From an uncultured Eubacteriales bacterium (GTDB taxonomy: Bacteria; Bacillota; Clostridia; Oscillospirales; Oscillospiraceae), in assembly GCA_900317905.1 (NCBI GenBank), contig ONIN01000008.1, positions 62,001 through 126,000 on the forward strand: a DNA stretch of 64,000 bases. Reading direction: 5' to 3'. Both the position numbers and the translations under genes were made by a program. Under the pieces are notes generated by a model. The model ran no database searches. It saw nothing but the letters and a program-made list of their open reading frames with translations, and was not told where the DNA came from. Within the stretch, counting starts at the first letter, position 1. The number at the start of each line of letters is the position of its first letter. Shown piece by piece: positions 29,271-40,207 of the stretch.

Positions 29271-30164
29271 TTAGTCCTTTTTGGGTTTCTTGACTCTGTA
29301 GATCATCTTCGGCATGTCGAGGCTGGCCTTGGTGTCCTTCTCAACGGAGGAGGTGATGAAGCTGTTGCCGCCGATGACGGAGTTGGCACCGATGATGGTC
29401 TCGCCGCCGAGGATGGAGGCGTTGGAGTAGATGGTGGCGTTGTCGCCCACGGTGGGGTGGCGCTTGCCCACCACGGCGTGGCCGCCGCGGGGACTCAGAG
29501 CGCCCAGGGTGACGCCCTGGTAGAGCTTCACATGGTTGCCGATGATGGTGGTCTCGCCCACCACGATGCCGGTGCCGTGGTCGATGAAGAAATACTCGCC
29601 GATGGTGGCGCCGGGGTTGATGTCGATGCCGGTCTGGCTGTGGGCAAACTCGGTCATGATTCTGGGGATCATGGGCACGCCGCTCACATAGAGCTGGTGG
29701 GCCATGCGGTAGACGAAGATGGCGTAGAGACCGGGGTAGGAGAAGATGACCTCCTCCTTGCTGCCCGCGGCGGGATCGCCCTCATAGTTGGCGGCCACGT
29801 CCTTCATCAGCAGCTCCTGAATGCGTGGCAGATTGCTGAAAAAGCCGCTGACGGCCTCGTCGGTCTTGTAGGCCAGCTCGGCGGGATCCTTCACCTTGTT
29901 GGAAAAGGCCAGCTCCACCTGCTCCCGAAGATCGGCGAAGATGTCGCCCAGCAGGTATTCCACATAGGTGTTGGCGGTGACCTGAGAGATGGCCGTGCCG
30001 CCGAAGTAGGCGGGGAAGATGATCTTCTGCAGCTTCTCGATGATTTCGATGACGGTGTCCCGGTTGGGCAGCCGCAGCTGGTCGCTGTACATGGGCACTT
30101 CGGCCTTGTCATAATTCTCGGCGATCTGCGCGGCCACGCTGTGCAGCAGGTCTTTCTGGATCAT
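29271..30164 (-). CDS. cysE: Serine O-acetyltransferase (EpsC/CysE type)
   Basis: A 297-residue enzyme making O-acetylserine, the first committed step of cysteine synthesis. The helical N-terminal part (~1-170) is longer than in Bacillus CysE and matches the EpsC form. The left-handed beta-helix (~185-270) shows hexapeptide repeats and the catalytic region FAHSQTGIDINPGATIGEYF, cited by its core TGIDINPGA, with IDHGTGIVVGE downstream. AAGGAG precedes the ATG. Immediately upstream on the same strand are an intrinsic terminator and a Cys-rich leader peptide, forming a candidate cysteine attenuator. No cysK follows; transcription ends at the palindrome at 29227. Confidence 0.92.
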   Translation of the reverse strand: MIQKDLLHSVAAQIAENYDKAEVPMYSDQLRLPNRDTVIEIIEKLQKIIFPAYFGGTAISQVTANTYVEYLLGDIFADLREQVELAFSNKVKDPAELAYKTDEAVSGFFSNLPRIQELLMKDVAANYEGDPAAGSKEEVIFSYPGLYAIFVYRMAHQLYVSGVPMIPRIMTEFAHSQTGIDINPGATIGEYFFIDHGTGIVVGETTIIGNHVKLYQGVTLGALSPRGGHAVVGKRHPTVGDNATIYSNASILGGETIIGANSVIGGNSFITSSVEKDTKASLDMPKMIYRVKKPKKD

Positions 30165-30188
30165 GTTAAAACTCCTTTACAGAAAATG

Positions 30189-30215
30189 AAAAAGCGGGAA
30201 GCACGCACTTCCCGC
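30189..30215 (-). terminator. Attenuator terminator of serine acetyltransferase
   Basis: On the minus strand GCGGGAAG (30215-30208) pairs with CTTCCCGC (30201-30194), followed by TTTTT (30193-30189). It ends 24 bp before the cysE start and just upstream of its Shine-Dalgarno, so it must be bypassed for expression. Confidence 0.88.
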
Positions 30216-30255
30216 CGTATAATTCGGATGAAACTGGAACTCAGAGGCAGAAAGT
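30207..30255 (-). promoter_or_regulatory. Candidate antiterminator overlapping the leader peptide end
   Basis: On the minus strand ACTTTCTGCC (30255-30246), which encodes the last leader codons, pairs over all ten positions with GGCGGGAAGT (30216-30207; eight Watson-Crick, two G-U). The second segment contains the entire 5' arm of the terminator, so the two hairpins exclude each other. A ribosome at the leader stop codon would cover the first segment. Confidence 0.75.
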
Positions 30256-30330
30256 ACATCGTTTTTGCGCGCGACAACAACAGACGCAGACCGCCGCGCC
30301 CGTGACTCTGCCAGCAGCAAAAACCTTCAT
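30241..30330 (-). CDS. Cys-rich leader peptide of serine acetyltransferase (attenuator uORF)
   Basis: Minus strand, ATG at 30330 to TGA at 30241, 29 codons, too short for most gene callers. Cysteine is at positions 15, 17, 18, 19, 25 and 28 (core VCVCCCRAQKRCTFC): six of 29, with three in a row. AAAGGGG lies 8 bp before the ATG. It sits between a promoter and a terminator upstream of a cysteine-biosynthesis gene. By analogy with trp and his leaders and the polycysteine uORFs of mycobacteria, the peptide itself probably has no function; ribosome stalling at UGU/UGC codons 15-19 when Cys-tRNA is scarce would free the antiterminator. A Cys T-box, the usual Firmicutes solution, is not seen here. 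Confidence 0.82.
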   Translation of the reverse strand: MKVFAAGRVTGAAVCVCCCRAQKRCTFCL

Positions 30331-30361
30331 ACCGTGAGCCCCTTTCTTCAGATTCTCCATT

Positions 30362-30390
30362 TATATAACATGATATGCAGAAAATGTCAA
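30362..30390 (-). promoter_or_regulatory. Promoter of the Cys leader-cysE unit
   Basis: On the minus strand TTGACA (30385-30390), 17-bp spacer, TATATA (30362-30367). Initiation is expected near 30355, giving a ~190-nt leader RNA. Confidence 0.85.
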
Positions 30391-30430
30391 GATTGTGACG
30401 CAGAAATCTGGGACAAAAAGGGAAAAGATA

Positions 30431-30460
30431 ATCTCCCCGGTGCCGCAGCACCGGGGAGAT
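30431..30460 (-). terminator. Terminator of PFOR copy 2
   Basis: ATCTCCCCGGTGC / GCACCGGGGAGAT perfect hairpin; on the minus strand a T-rich but interrupted tail (TATCTTTTCCC) follows. It lies 32 bp past the PFOR stop codon and upstream of the Cys leader promoter. Confidence 0.8.
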
Positions 30461-30491
30461 CGTTCTATTCGGTTTCAGCCTTGGAGCGGGA

Positions 30492-34007
<3,516 letters not shown>

Positions 34008-34048
34008 AGCAAGAACCTCCTAAAAAGATTTGAAAATAGCGCACATTC

Positions 34049-34109
34049 TGTGTGCGGATCGCACACACTCTCTGATAAGATTTTAGCACAGTTTTGTAAA
34101 TAATGTCCA
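34049..34109 (-). promoter_or_regulatory. PFOR copy 2 promoter region with palindrome
   Basis: On the minus strand TGGACA (34104-34109), 18-bp spacer and TAAAAT (34080-34085) form a possible promoter. Just downstream lies TGTGTGCG-GAT-CGCACACA (34049-34067), an 8-bp inverted repeat in the 5' leader that could be an operator or an RNA hairpin. Confidence 0.5.
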
Positions 34110-34162
34110 ACTTTAAGGAATGGGAAATGCTTTCAGATTAGATTCATTTTTTAAAAGTTAAA

Positions 34163-34200
34163 AACCCGCAAAAAACTTCAAAAATCGTTTTTTACGGGTT
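34163..34200 (-). terminator. Terminator of the GntR-family regulator
   Basis: AACCCGCAAAAAAC / GTTTTTTACGGGTT hairpin, 25 bp past the regulator stop, with a T run on the minus strand. The 217-bp gap between the regulator and PFOR holds only this and the PFOR promoter region. Confidence 0.8.
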
Positions 34201-34224
34201 GAATTGCAACAAAAACCTATTCAA

Positions 34225-35001
34225 TTACTTCTTTTCGTTGAGCCGGGAAATGGAGCGGTAATTCAGGCAGTTTGCCTCGCAGAAATCCACATGCTCGTCC
34301 ATGACCTGCCTGGCCAGCTGGGGGAAGCCCATGCGGATGGCGTTGATGATGGCGTCGTGCTGGGAGCAGATGCGCAGCAGGTCATCCCGCTTCCTGGCGG
34401 CGGCCAGATACTCGCAGGTGCGCACCGAGAGGTAGTTGAGCTTCTTGTCGATGGAGTGGTACATCTCACTCAAGTACTTGTTCTGGGCGGCGTTGACGAT
34501 TTCCACGTGCAGCGCCCGGTCGGAGGCGGCGTCCAGCCATCCGGCTCTGCCCACCACGTACTCATGCATGGCGGAGCGGAAGCCGGCCGCGTGGCGTTCC
34601 AGCTGCTCGATGTCCACACGCCAGTTCTTTTCTGCACAGATATAGGCCGCAATGCCGTCGATCGCCTTGCGCGCCATGAACAGCTCCGCGATGTCGGTGT
34701 CGTCGATGTCGAAGACGTGGTAGCTTTTGTATTTCTTTCCGTCCACCACCTGCTCCACCACGAGACCCCGGCTGCTGAGCCGCTCGATGGCCTCGCGCAC
34801 CGGAGTTCCGGAGACACCCAGCTGCTCGGCGATGGTGTTGATCTTCAGCTTGCTGCCGGCCTCCAGACGGGAGGAGAGGATGGCCTCTTCCAGAATGTCA
34901 TAGACGGCGTCGCTGATGCGGACGAAGGGATTGTCCTGCTGGATTTGCTGGAGCCTTGCGGGGCTCAGCGTCACCAGATCGGGTTCCTTGTGCTCGTTCA
35001 T
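34225..35001 (-). CDS. GntR-family transcriptional regulator, FadR/FCD subfamily
   Basis: A 258-residue regulator. Residues ~28-95 are the GntR winged helix (AILSSRLEAGSKLKINTIAE, LGVSGTPVREAIERLSSRGL); ~105-240 form the all-helical FCD ligand-binding domain, with helix residues such as Asp, His and His that bind metal in this family. Subfamily members sense organic acids or related metabolites. Start chosen at 35001 because AGAGG lies 7 bp upstream; an alternative ATG is at 35016. Its own promoter is excellent and contains an inverted repeat. It lies upstream of PFOR in the same direction but separated by a terminator, so the target is unknown. Confidence 0.88.
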   Translation of the reverse strand: MNEHKEPDLVTLSPARLQQIQQDNPFVRISDAVYDILEEAILSSRLEAGSKLKINTIAEQLGVSGTPVREAIERLSSRGLVVEQVVDGKKYKSYHVFDIDDTDIAELFMARKAIDGIAAYICAEKNWRVDIEQLERHAAGFRSAMHEYVVGRAGWLDAASDRALHVEIVNAAQNKYLSEMYHSIDKKLNYLSVRTCEYLAAARKRDDLLRICSQHDAIINAIRMGFPQLARQVMDEHVDFCEANCLNYRSISRLNEKK

Positions 35002-35017
35002 AGGAGTACCTCTCATC

Positions 35018-35065
35018 TGTCAAAAACTGTGACACCATTATACAAAAAAATCATTTTTGCGTCAA
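35018..35065 (-). promoter_or_regulatory. GntR gene promoter with inverted-repeat operator candidate
   Basis: Minus strand TTGACG (35060-35065), 17-bp spacer, TATAAT (35037-35042). Downstream, TGTCA (35018-35022) and TGACA (35030-35034) form an inverted repeat spaced by 7 bp between the -10 and the start codon, a plausible autoregulatory site. Confidence 0.7.
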
Positions 35066-35143
35066 CTGGCGAAATTTACATGGAAACAAATCGAATTTGG
35101 TGCAGAAAATACAGATAAATCGATTTTAAAAGGAGAATTTCGC

Positions 35144-36136
35144 ATGAAGGCTGTGATCTTGGCAGGGGGAGAGGGAAAGCGTCTGAAAAGCGTCACCGGG
35201 GAGCTGCCGAAGCCCATGGTGCCGCTGATCGGCATCCCGGTGCTGGAACGGATCGTGAACCATCTGAAGCGGCAGGGCTTCACAGAGCTCTGCTGCGCGC
35301 TGTGCTACCGGCCGGAGGTGATCAAAGACTACTTCGGGGACGGAGCGAGGTTCGGCGTCCATATGGAGTATCGGGAGCAGGAGGCGCCCATCGGCACCGC
35401 CGGCAGCGTGCTCCAGTGCAGAGATTACTACGGGGACGAGGACTTCCTGGTGATGAGCGGCGACGCCATGACGGACTTCGATCTTGCCTCTCTGATGGAG
35501 CGGCACAAAAGCGGCCACGCCGCCGCCACCATCGCCCTCTATCCCAACGCGGAGCCGCTGCAGTACGGTCTGGTGCTGCTGGACCGGGAGAGCCGGGTGC
35601 GGCACTTCGTGGAGAAGCCGGACTGGCCCCAGGTGGTGACGAATCTGGTGAGCACCGGGATCTATGTGCTGTCTCCCAAGGCCATGCGCTACGTGCCCGA
35701 GGGAGAGAACTTCGACTTTGCCAAGAACCTCTTTCCCATGCTGCTCACCGGGGGAGAGAAGATCCTCGGCGTCCCCATGGAGGGCTACTGGTGCGACATC
35801 GGCACCCCGCGGGCGTATTATCAATGCTGTCTGGACGTGCTGGACGGCAAGGTGGGGGATTCCCCGGAACCCCAGCCGGAGCAGTCGATCCCTGCCTCCG
35901 ACAACTGCGTGACGGTGCCCTGCAGAGACCGCGCAAGACTCATGCGGGCGGCTTCCGAGGCCTTTCTGGAATTAGGCGCCGACTTCACCGACGGTCTCCA
36001 CTTCCAGGACGGCAGCTGGGACGTCCGCATCCGCCCGGAGCCGGGGGAGAGCAGCCTCCGCATCGAGACCGACCACCCTGAAGCCGAGCAGGCTACCCAG
36101 CGGCTGCTGGAGCTGATGGAAGAAAAGGAATGCTGA
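35144..36136 (+). CDS. Sugar-1-phosphate nucleotidyltransferase with phosphomannomutase domain IV-like tail
   Basis: A 330-residue protein. Residues 1-~235 are an NTP_transferase domain of the GDP-mannose/heptose pyrophosphorylase type: AVILAGGEGKRLKSVTGELP near the N-terminus with signature Lys in PKPMVPLIG, MSGDAMTDFD for metal binding, and VEKP. Residues ~250-330 resemble the last domain of phosphohexomutases (SWDVRIRPEPGESSLRIETD, starting at Ser291, like the phosphate-binding loop of domain IV). Domains I-III of a mutase are absent. Full-length fusions of both enzymes exist in Firmicutes and archaea, so this may be a shortened fusion. AAGGAG precedes the ATG at 35144; the longer reading from 35057 is unsupported. 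Confidence 0.78.
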   Translation: MKAVILAGGEGKRLKSVTGELPKPMVPLIGIPVLERIVNHLKRQGFTELCCALCYRPEVIKDYFGDGARFGVHMEYREQEAPIGTAGSVLQCRDYYGDEDFLVMSGDAMTDFDLASLMERHKSGHAAATIALYPNAEPLQYGLVLLDRESRVRHFVEKPDWPQVVTNLVSTGIYVLSPKAMRYVPEGENFDFAKNLFPMLLTGGEKILGVPMEGYWCDIGTPRAYYQCCLDVLDGKVGDSPEPQPEQSIPASDNCVTVPCRDRARLMRAASEAFLELGADFTDGLHFQDGSWDVRIRPEPGESSLRIETDHPEAEQATQRLLELMEEKEC

Positions 36137-36138
36137 AA

Positions 36139-36178
36139 AACTGCCGCATGGCTGGAAACCACGCGGCAGTTGTTTTTT
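36139..36178 (+). terminator. Terminator of the nucleotidyltransferase gene
   Basis: AACTGCCGC...GCGGCAGTT hairpin followed by TTTTTT, directly after the stop and abutting the convergent thioesterase. Confidence 0.9.
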
Positions 36179-36587
36179 ATTGGTCTTTTAAATAAAAAGC
36201 GGTGGAGATGCATTTGGCCAGGAGCTTCCCGCTGTCGTCCAGAACCTCGCACTCGCAGACGGCGGTGGTTCTGCCGGGCTTGATGACCTTTCCGACGGCG
36301 GTGAGATACTTCGTATCCTTCCCGGGTCTGAGGAAATTGATGGAGGCGTCCAGGGTGACGGTCATCCTCCCGCAGGTGCGGGCCGCCACGCCGCAGGCCA
36401 CGTCGCAGAGGGAGAAGATCAGTCCGCCATGGGCCATGTCCAGGGGGTTCATGCCCTGCTTGGCCAGCTCCACGCGCACCACGGCGTAGTCGTCGTCCAC
36501 GTCGATCAGGTCGATGCCGTTGTGCTCGTTGTAACCGTGATAGCTGTGAAACTGCTTGTACCAGGCCTGCTTCTGCTCCTGCGTCAT
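36177..36587 (-). CDS. PaaI-family hotdog-fold acyl-CoA thioesterase
   Basis: A 136-residue single hotdog domain. The helix motif GMNPLDMAHGGLIFSLCDVA matches the PaaI signature (HGG with a downstream Asp), and the sheet segments VTLDASINFLRPGK and TTAVCECEVLDDSGKLLA follow in the family order. PaaI enzymes hydrolyse acyl- or aryl-CoA esters; substrate cannot be read. The terminator at 36139 lies just beyond its 3' end. ClpC lies 18 bp away, downstream of its own start, on the same strand. Confidence 0.88.
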   Translation of the reverse strand: MTQEQKQAWYKQFHSYHGYNEHNGIDLIDVDDDYAVVRVELAKQGMNPLDMAHGGLIFSLCDVACGVAARTCGRMTVTLDASINFLRPGKDTKYLTAVGKVIKPGRTTAVCECEVLDDSGKLLAKCISTAFYLKDQ

Positions 36588-36604
36588 TCCTGTACACTCC
36601 CATG

Positions 36605-39091
36605 CTATTTTTTTACAGGGAGTATCCTATCACGATTTTCCGTTTTCGTCAAAACAATTTTCTGCTCCCGAACTTCCGCGGTGAGGGTGTCGCCGCTTTG
36701 CACCGAATTGGAGAGCAGCAGCTCCGCCGCCGGATCCTCGATCTGCGTCTGGATCACCCTTCTCAGCGGCCGCGCGCCGTAGAGTGGATCATACCCCGCC
36801 TCGGCCACCGCCTCCACCGCCGCCTCCGGCACCATGAGATGCACGCCGGCCTGCTCCATCCGGAGCCCCAGGGCGTTGAGCAGCTTTTTCGCGATCAGCC
36901 GCAGCTCCGTCTTCGCCAGACGGCGGAAGACGATGATCTCGTCCACGCGGTTGAGAAACTCCGGCCGGAAGGTCTGCTTCAGCTCTGCCATCACCGTGCG
37001 GCGCACGTCGCTGTCGCTGCGGTCGGCGCCGTCGGGGGAGAGGGTGAAGCCCAGGGGCGTCCGGCTGTCGGTGATGGCCTTGGCCCCGGTGTTGGAGGTC
37101 ATCACCACCACGGTGTTGCGAAAATCCACCGTCCGGCCCAGGGAATCCGTCAGCCGGCCGTCCTCCATCACCTGCAGCAGCAGATTGAACACATCCTCGT
37201 GGGCCTTTTCGATCTCGTCGAACAGCACCACGCTGTAAGGCTTGCGCCGCACCTGCTCCGTGAGCTGGCCGCCCTCCTCGTGGCCCACATAGCCGGGGGG
37301 CGAGCCAATCATTCTGGAGACCGTGTGCCGCTCCATATACTCGGACATGTCCACCCGGATCAGCGCTTTTTCGTCTCCGAACAGCTCCTGGGCCAGCGCC
37401 CTGCAGAGCTCGGTTTTTCCCACGCCGGTGGGGCCGAGAAAGAGGAAGCTTCCGATGGGACGGTTGGGATCGCTGAGCCCCACGCGGCTTCTGCGAACGG
37501 CGCCGGCCACGGCCTTCACCGCCTCTTCCTGACCCACCACCCGGCGGCGGAGAGTCTCCTCCAGACGAAGGAGCCTGCTGCTCTCGTCGTCGGTGATGCC
37601 GGTGACCGGGATGCCGGTCCAGAGGGAGATGATCTCCGCCACATCCTCCGGCTTCACCGGGCGGCGGAGCCCCGAAGAAGTCTGCTCCCAGCTGTCTCTG
37701 GCTTCCTCCATCTGCTGCGTGAGGGCGCGCTCTTTGTTCCGCAGCTCCACCGCCTTTTCAAAGGCCCGGGCGCGGACGGCCTCGTCCAGCTCTCTGCGGC
37801 AGGTGAAGAGCTCCCGCTCTCCCAGCCGCAGCCGTTCCGGCAGCTGCAGCGCCTGGAGCCGCACCCGGCTGGCCGCCTCGTCGATGAGGTCAATGGCCTT
37901 GTCCGGCAGCCAGCGGTCGCTTAAATACCGGACGCTGAGCCGCACCGCCGCCTCGATGGCCTCGTCGGTGATCCGAAGATGGTGGTGCTGCTCCAGTCGC
38001 TCCCGGATGCCCTTGAGGATCGTCACGCTCTCCTCCGCTGTGGGCTCCGCGACCTTGATGGGCTGAAATCTGCGCTCCAGGGCAGCGTCCTTCTCAATGT
38101 GGCGGCGGTATTCTTCCAGGGTGGTGGCGCCCACCACCTGCACCTCGCCGCGGCCCAAAGCGGGTTTTAAGATATTCGCCGCGTCGATGGCCCCTTCGGC
38201 GCTGCCGGCCCCCACGATGGTGTGCAGCTCGTCGATGAAGAGGATCACGTTCCCGGCCCGGTGCACCTCTTTGAGCACGGCCTTCACCCGCTCCTCGAAG
38301 TCGCCGCGGTACTTGGTTCCCGCCAGCATGGCCGTGAGATCCAGACTCACCACCCGCTTGCCCTTGAGCTCCTCGGGCACCGTGCCAGCCTGGATCCGCT
38401 GGGCCAGCCCCTCGGCCACGGCGGTCTTGCCCACGCCGGGCTCCCCGATGAGGACGGGGTTGTTCTTGCTGCGTCTGGAGAGAATCTGCACCGCCCGCTC
38501 GATCTCCCGCTCCCGTCCGATCACCGGGTCCAGCTGGTTTCTCGCCGCCAGCTCCGTCAGATCCCGGCTGTACTGATCCAGAGTCTTGGTCTCGGCTCTG
38601 CGCACCGCGGGGCGGGTGACAGTCTGCTGGCTGCTCTGCCGAGGCTGCTCCGCCCGGCGGCCGAATACATTCAAAATCTCCGTGTAGATCATGTTCAGAT
38701 CCCCGCCGGAGGCCACGATGATCCGCGCTCCGGCACAGTCATATTCCCGCACCAGCCCCATAAGCAGATGCTCGGTTCCCACATAGCAGTGGCCAAGCCG
38801 CTTGGCATCCTCGGCGGCCAGCTCGATGACCCGCCTGGCTCTGGGCGTCAGCCCCTGATCCGGCGCGCCGGGAACCCCTCTGCCCACGGTTTCCACCACC
38901 ATCCGGCTGAGCATCTCCTCATGCAGTCCCTGCCCGGCCAGGATCCTGGCGCCCAGACCGTCCCGCTCCCGCACGATGCCCAGCAGCAGGTGCTCCGTGC
39001 CAACATAGCTGTGGCCAAGAGCGGCGGCCGCCTCGTGAGATTTGGTAATGGCGGTGGAGGCCCGCTCAGTAAATCGGTCGCTGCCTCGCAT
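36605..39091 (-). CDS. clpC: ClpC-type AAA+ unfoldase
   Basis: An 828-residue Hsp100 chaperone that feeds ClpP. Two Clp_N repeats (~1-145), first AAA domain with Walker A GEPGVGKT (216-223) and Walker [10 protein letters not shown], an M-domain/UVR-like helical linker (~420-480), and second AAA domain with Walker A GPTGVGKT (553-560) and Walker [12 protein letters not shown]; an LGF motif (TPLGFTL) that docks ClpP is present near residue 685. GGAGG precedes the ATG. In Bacillus clpC sits with ctsR-mcsA-mcsB; here it is alone, followed 17 bp later by the thioesterase gene. Confidence 0.93.
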   Translation of the reverse strand: MRGSDRFTERASTAITKSHEAAAALGHSYVGTEHLLLGIVRERDGLGARILAGQGLHEEMLSRMVVETVGRGVPGAPDQGLTPRARRVIELAAEDAKRLGHCYVGTEHLLMGLVREYDCAGARIIVASGGDLNMIYTEILNVFGRRAEQPRQSSQQTVTRPAVRRAETKTLDQYSRDLTELAARNQLDPVIGREREIERAVQILSRRSKNNPVLIGEPGVGKTAVAEGLAQRIQAGTVPEELKGKRVVSLDLTAMLAGTKYRGDFEERVKAVLKEVHRAGNVILFIDELHTIVGAGSAEGAIDAANILKPALGRGEVQVVGATTLEEYRRHIEKDAALERRFQPIKVAEPTAEESVTILKGIRERLEQHHHLRITDEAIEAAVRLSVRYLSDRWLPDKAIDLIDEAASRVRLQALQLPERLRLGERELFTCRRELDEAVRARAFEKAVELRNKERALTQQMEEARDSWEQTSSGLRRPVKPEDVAEIISLWTGIPVTGITDDESSRLLRLEETLRRRVVGQEEAVKAVAGAVRRSRVGLSDPNRPIGSFLFLGPTGVGKTELCRALAQELFGDEKALIRVDMSEYMERHTVSRMIGSPPGYVGHEEGGQLTEQVRRKPYSVVLFDEIEKAHEDVFNLLLQVMEDGRLTDSLGRTVDFRNTVVVMTSNTGAKAITDSRTPLGFTLSPDGADRSDSDVRRTVMAELKQTFRPEFLNRVDEIIVFRRLAKTELRLIAKKLLNALGLRMEQAGVHLMVPEAAVEAVAEAGYDPLYGARPLRRVIQTQIEDPAAELLLSNSVQSGDTLTAEVREQKIVLTKTENRDRILPVKK

Positions 39092-39413
39092 CCGATCCCT
39101 CCTTCAACTGTCAATGCTTCTATTATCCCCAATCCGGCCAATAGAACCTGCCGAAAATCGGGGTGCTGATAGAATCTTTCCAGTCGGGAACTTTTTTTAT
39201 ACCTGTCTCGTCCAATCCGGTGAAAGCAGAATCCAGACACCTTCATCCGATGAGAAGGGGGTGGGTCCGAAGACTTACTTTAGGCAAAAAGGAGTTAGTC
39301 AACGCTAAGTTGAAAAATTGTCTAATTGGGACTTGATTTTTCAAAAATATGTGTTACAATGCACTCGTCGAAACGTAGTTTCATCATTCTTGCGTAATAG
39401 GAGGTTCATCAAA
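39092..39413. other. 322-bp gap between clpC and ferredoxin genes
   Basis: No ORF, tRNA or known RNA family is recognised. The only supported element is a candidate ferredoxin promoter, TTGATT (39333-39338), 16-bp spacer, TACAAT (39355-39360). A weak hairpin GACTTACT/AGTTAGTC is at 39269-39300. No CtsR-type direct repeat is evident upstream of clpC. Confidence 0.5.
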
Positions 39414-39581
39414 ATGGCATATGTGATTACTGACGATTGCGTCAAGTGCGGCAGCTGCGCTGCTCAGTGTCCCATGGAGGCTATCTCCGAGGGTCCTGAC
39501 AAGTTCGTGATTGATGCTGACGTGTGTGTTGAGTGCGGCGCCTGCGCTGCTCAGTGCCCGGCTGAGGCCATCACCCTCTAA
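39414..39581 (+). CDS. 2[4Fe-4S] ferredoxin, clostridial type
   Basis: A 55-residue ferredoxin with two identical-spacing cluster motifs, CVKCGSCAAQCPMEAI and CVECGACAAQCPAEAI, each CxxCxxCxxxCP. It is the low-potential electron carrier for PFOR, hydrogenases and 2-hydroxyacyl-CoA dehydratase activators. AGGAGG precedes the ATG. A monocistronic unit with its own promoter and terminator, typical of a highly expressed small carrier. Confidence 0.97.
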   Translation: MAYVITDDCVKCGSCAAQCPMEAISEGPDKFVIDADVCVECGACAAQCPAEAITL

Positions 39582-39597
39582 TTTGAAACAAACACGG

Positions 39598-39629
39598 AAC
39601 ACCCTCCGACTTTGGTCGGAGGGTGTTTT
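39598..39629. terminator. Terminator of ferredoxin gene
   Basis: AACACCCTCCGAC / GTCGGAGGGTGTT perfect hairpin followed by TTTTC; convergent with carbonic anhydrase and probably usable both ways. Confidence 0.9.
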
Positions 39630-39648
39630 CGTTGTAGTTGTATTTGGG

Positions 39649-40203
39649 TTAGTTGAGAAACTCGACTTTCCCGGTGTCGATGTGGTAGAGGGCGCCGAGG
39701 ACCCTGAGCCCGTGTTTTTCCTGCTTCTGGATCTCGAGACTGTGCTCGATCTCATTGACGGAATGCCGCACATTCTTGATGCAGGCCTGCGTCTCATCCT
39801 GTTCGTCTCCGATGGCGAGGCTGATCTCGTCGGTGATGAACTTGATGTAGCCGTCGGGATCGTGGTTCATGGCCGCGTCCACCGCGCCGCAGAGGGTGTG
39901 GCCCAGCACCACGATCAGCTCGGTGCCCAGGTGCCCGGCGGCATATTCAATACTGCCCAGCTGGTGGTTGTCGATGACGTTTCCTGCCACCCGGATCACG
40001 AACAGATCCCCGATCCCGGCGGAGAAGATGGCCTCCGGGATCACCCGGCTGTCGGAGCAGGTGATCACGATGGCGTAGGGATATTGCCCGTGGGTTGTTG
40101 TCCGCATGCGGATCTCGCTGCCGGTGTCGCCGATGCTGTGCTCCTGTTCCACATATTTCAGATTTCCGATTTTCAGTTTTTCCAGTGCTTCTTGTGCCTG
40201 CAT
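39649..40203 (-). CDS. Beta-class carbonic anhydrase
   Basis: A 184-residue zinc enzyme interconverting CO2 and bicarbonate. Zinc ligands are visible as Cys49-x-Asp51 (TCSDSRV), His102 and Cys105 (GHTLCGAV). The start at 40203 (MQAQEALEKL) is chosen because GGTGAG precedes it; nine more codons upstream would overlap the neighbouring gene. It begins 4 bp after the stop of the 2-hydroxyacyl-CoA dehydratase subunit, so it belongs to that operon, an unusual partner. Confidence 0.92.
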   Translation of the reverse strand: MQAQEALEKLKIGNLKYVEQEHSIGDTGSEIRMRTTTHGQYPYAIVITCSDSRVIPEAIFSAGIGDLFVIRVAGNVIDNHQLGSIEYAAGHLGTELIVVLGHTLCGAVDAAMNHDPDGYIKFITDEISLAIGDEQDETQACIKNVRHSVNEIEHSLEIQKQEKHGLRVLGALYHIDTGKVEFLN

Positions 40204-40207
40204 CTTC

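Noticed and set aside
30165-30360. Cys T-box leader upstream of serine acetyltransferase
   Set aside because: No T-box sequence (TGGNACCGCG-like) or specifier stem is visible; the Cys-codon leader peptide fits the region better.
39200-39310. Possible riboswitch upstream of ferredoxin
   Set aside because: The segment lies upstream of the candidate ferredoxin promoter and on reading matched no known aptamer; only a weak hairpin is present.
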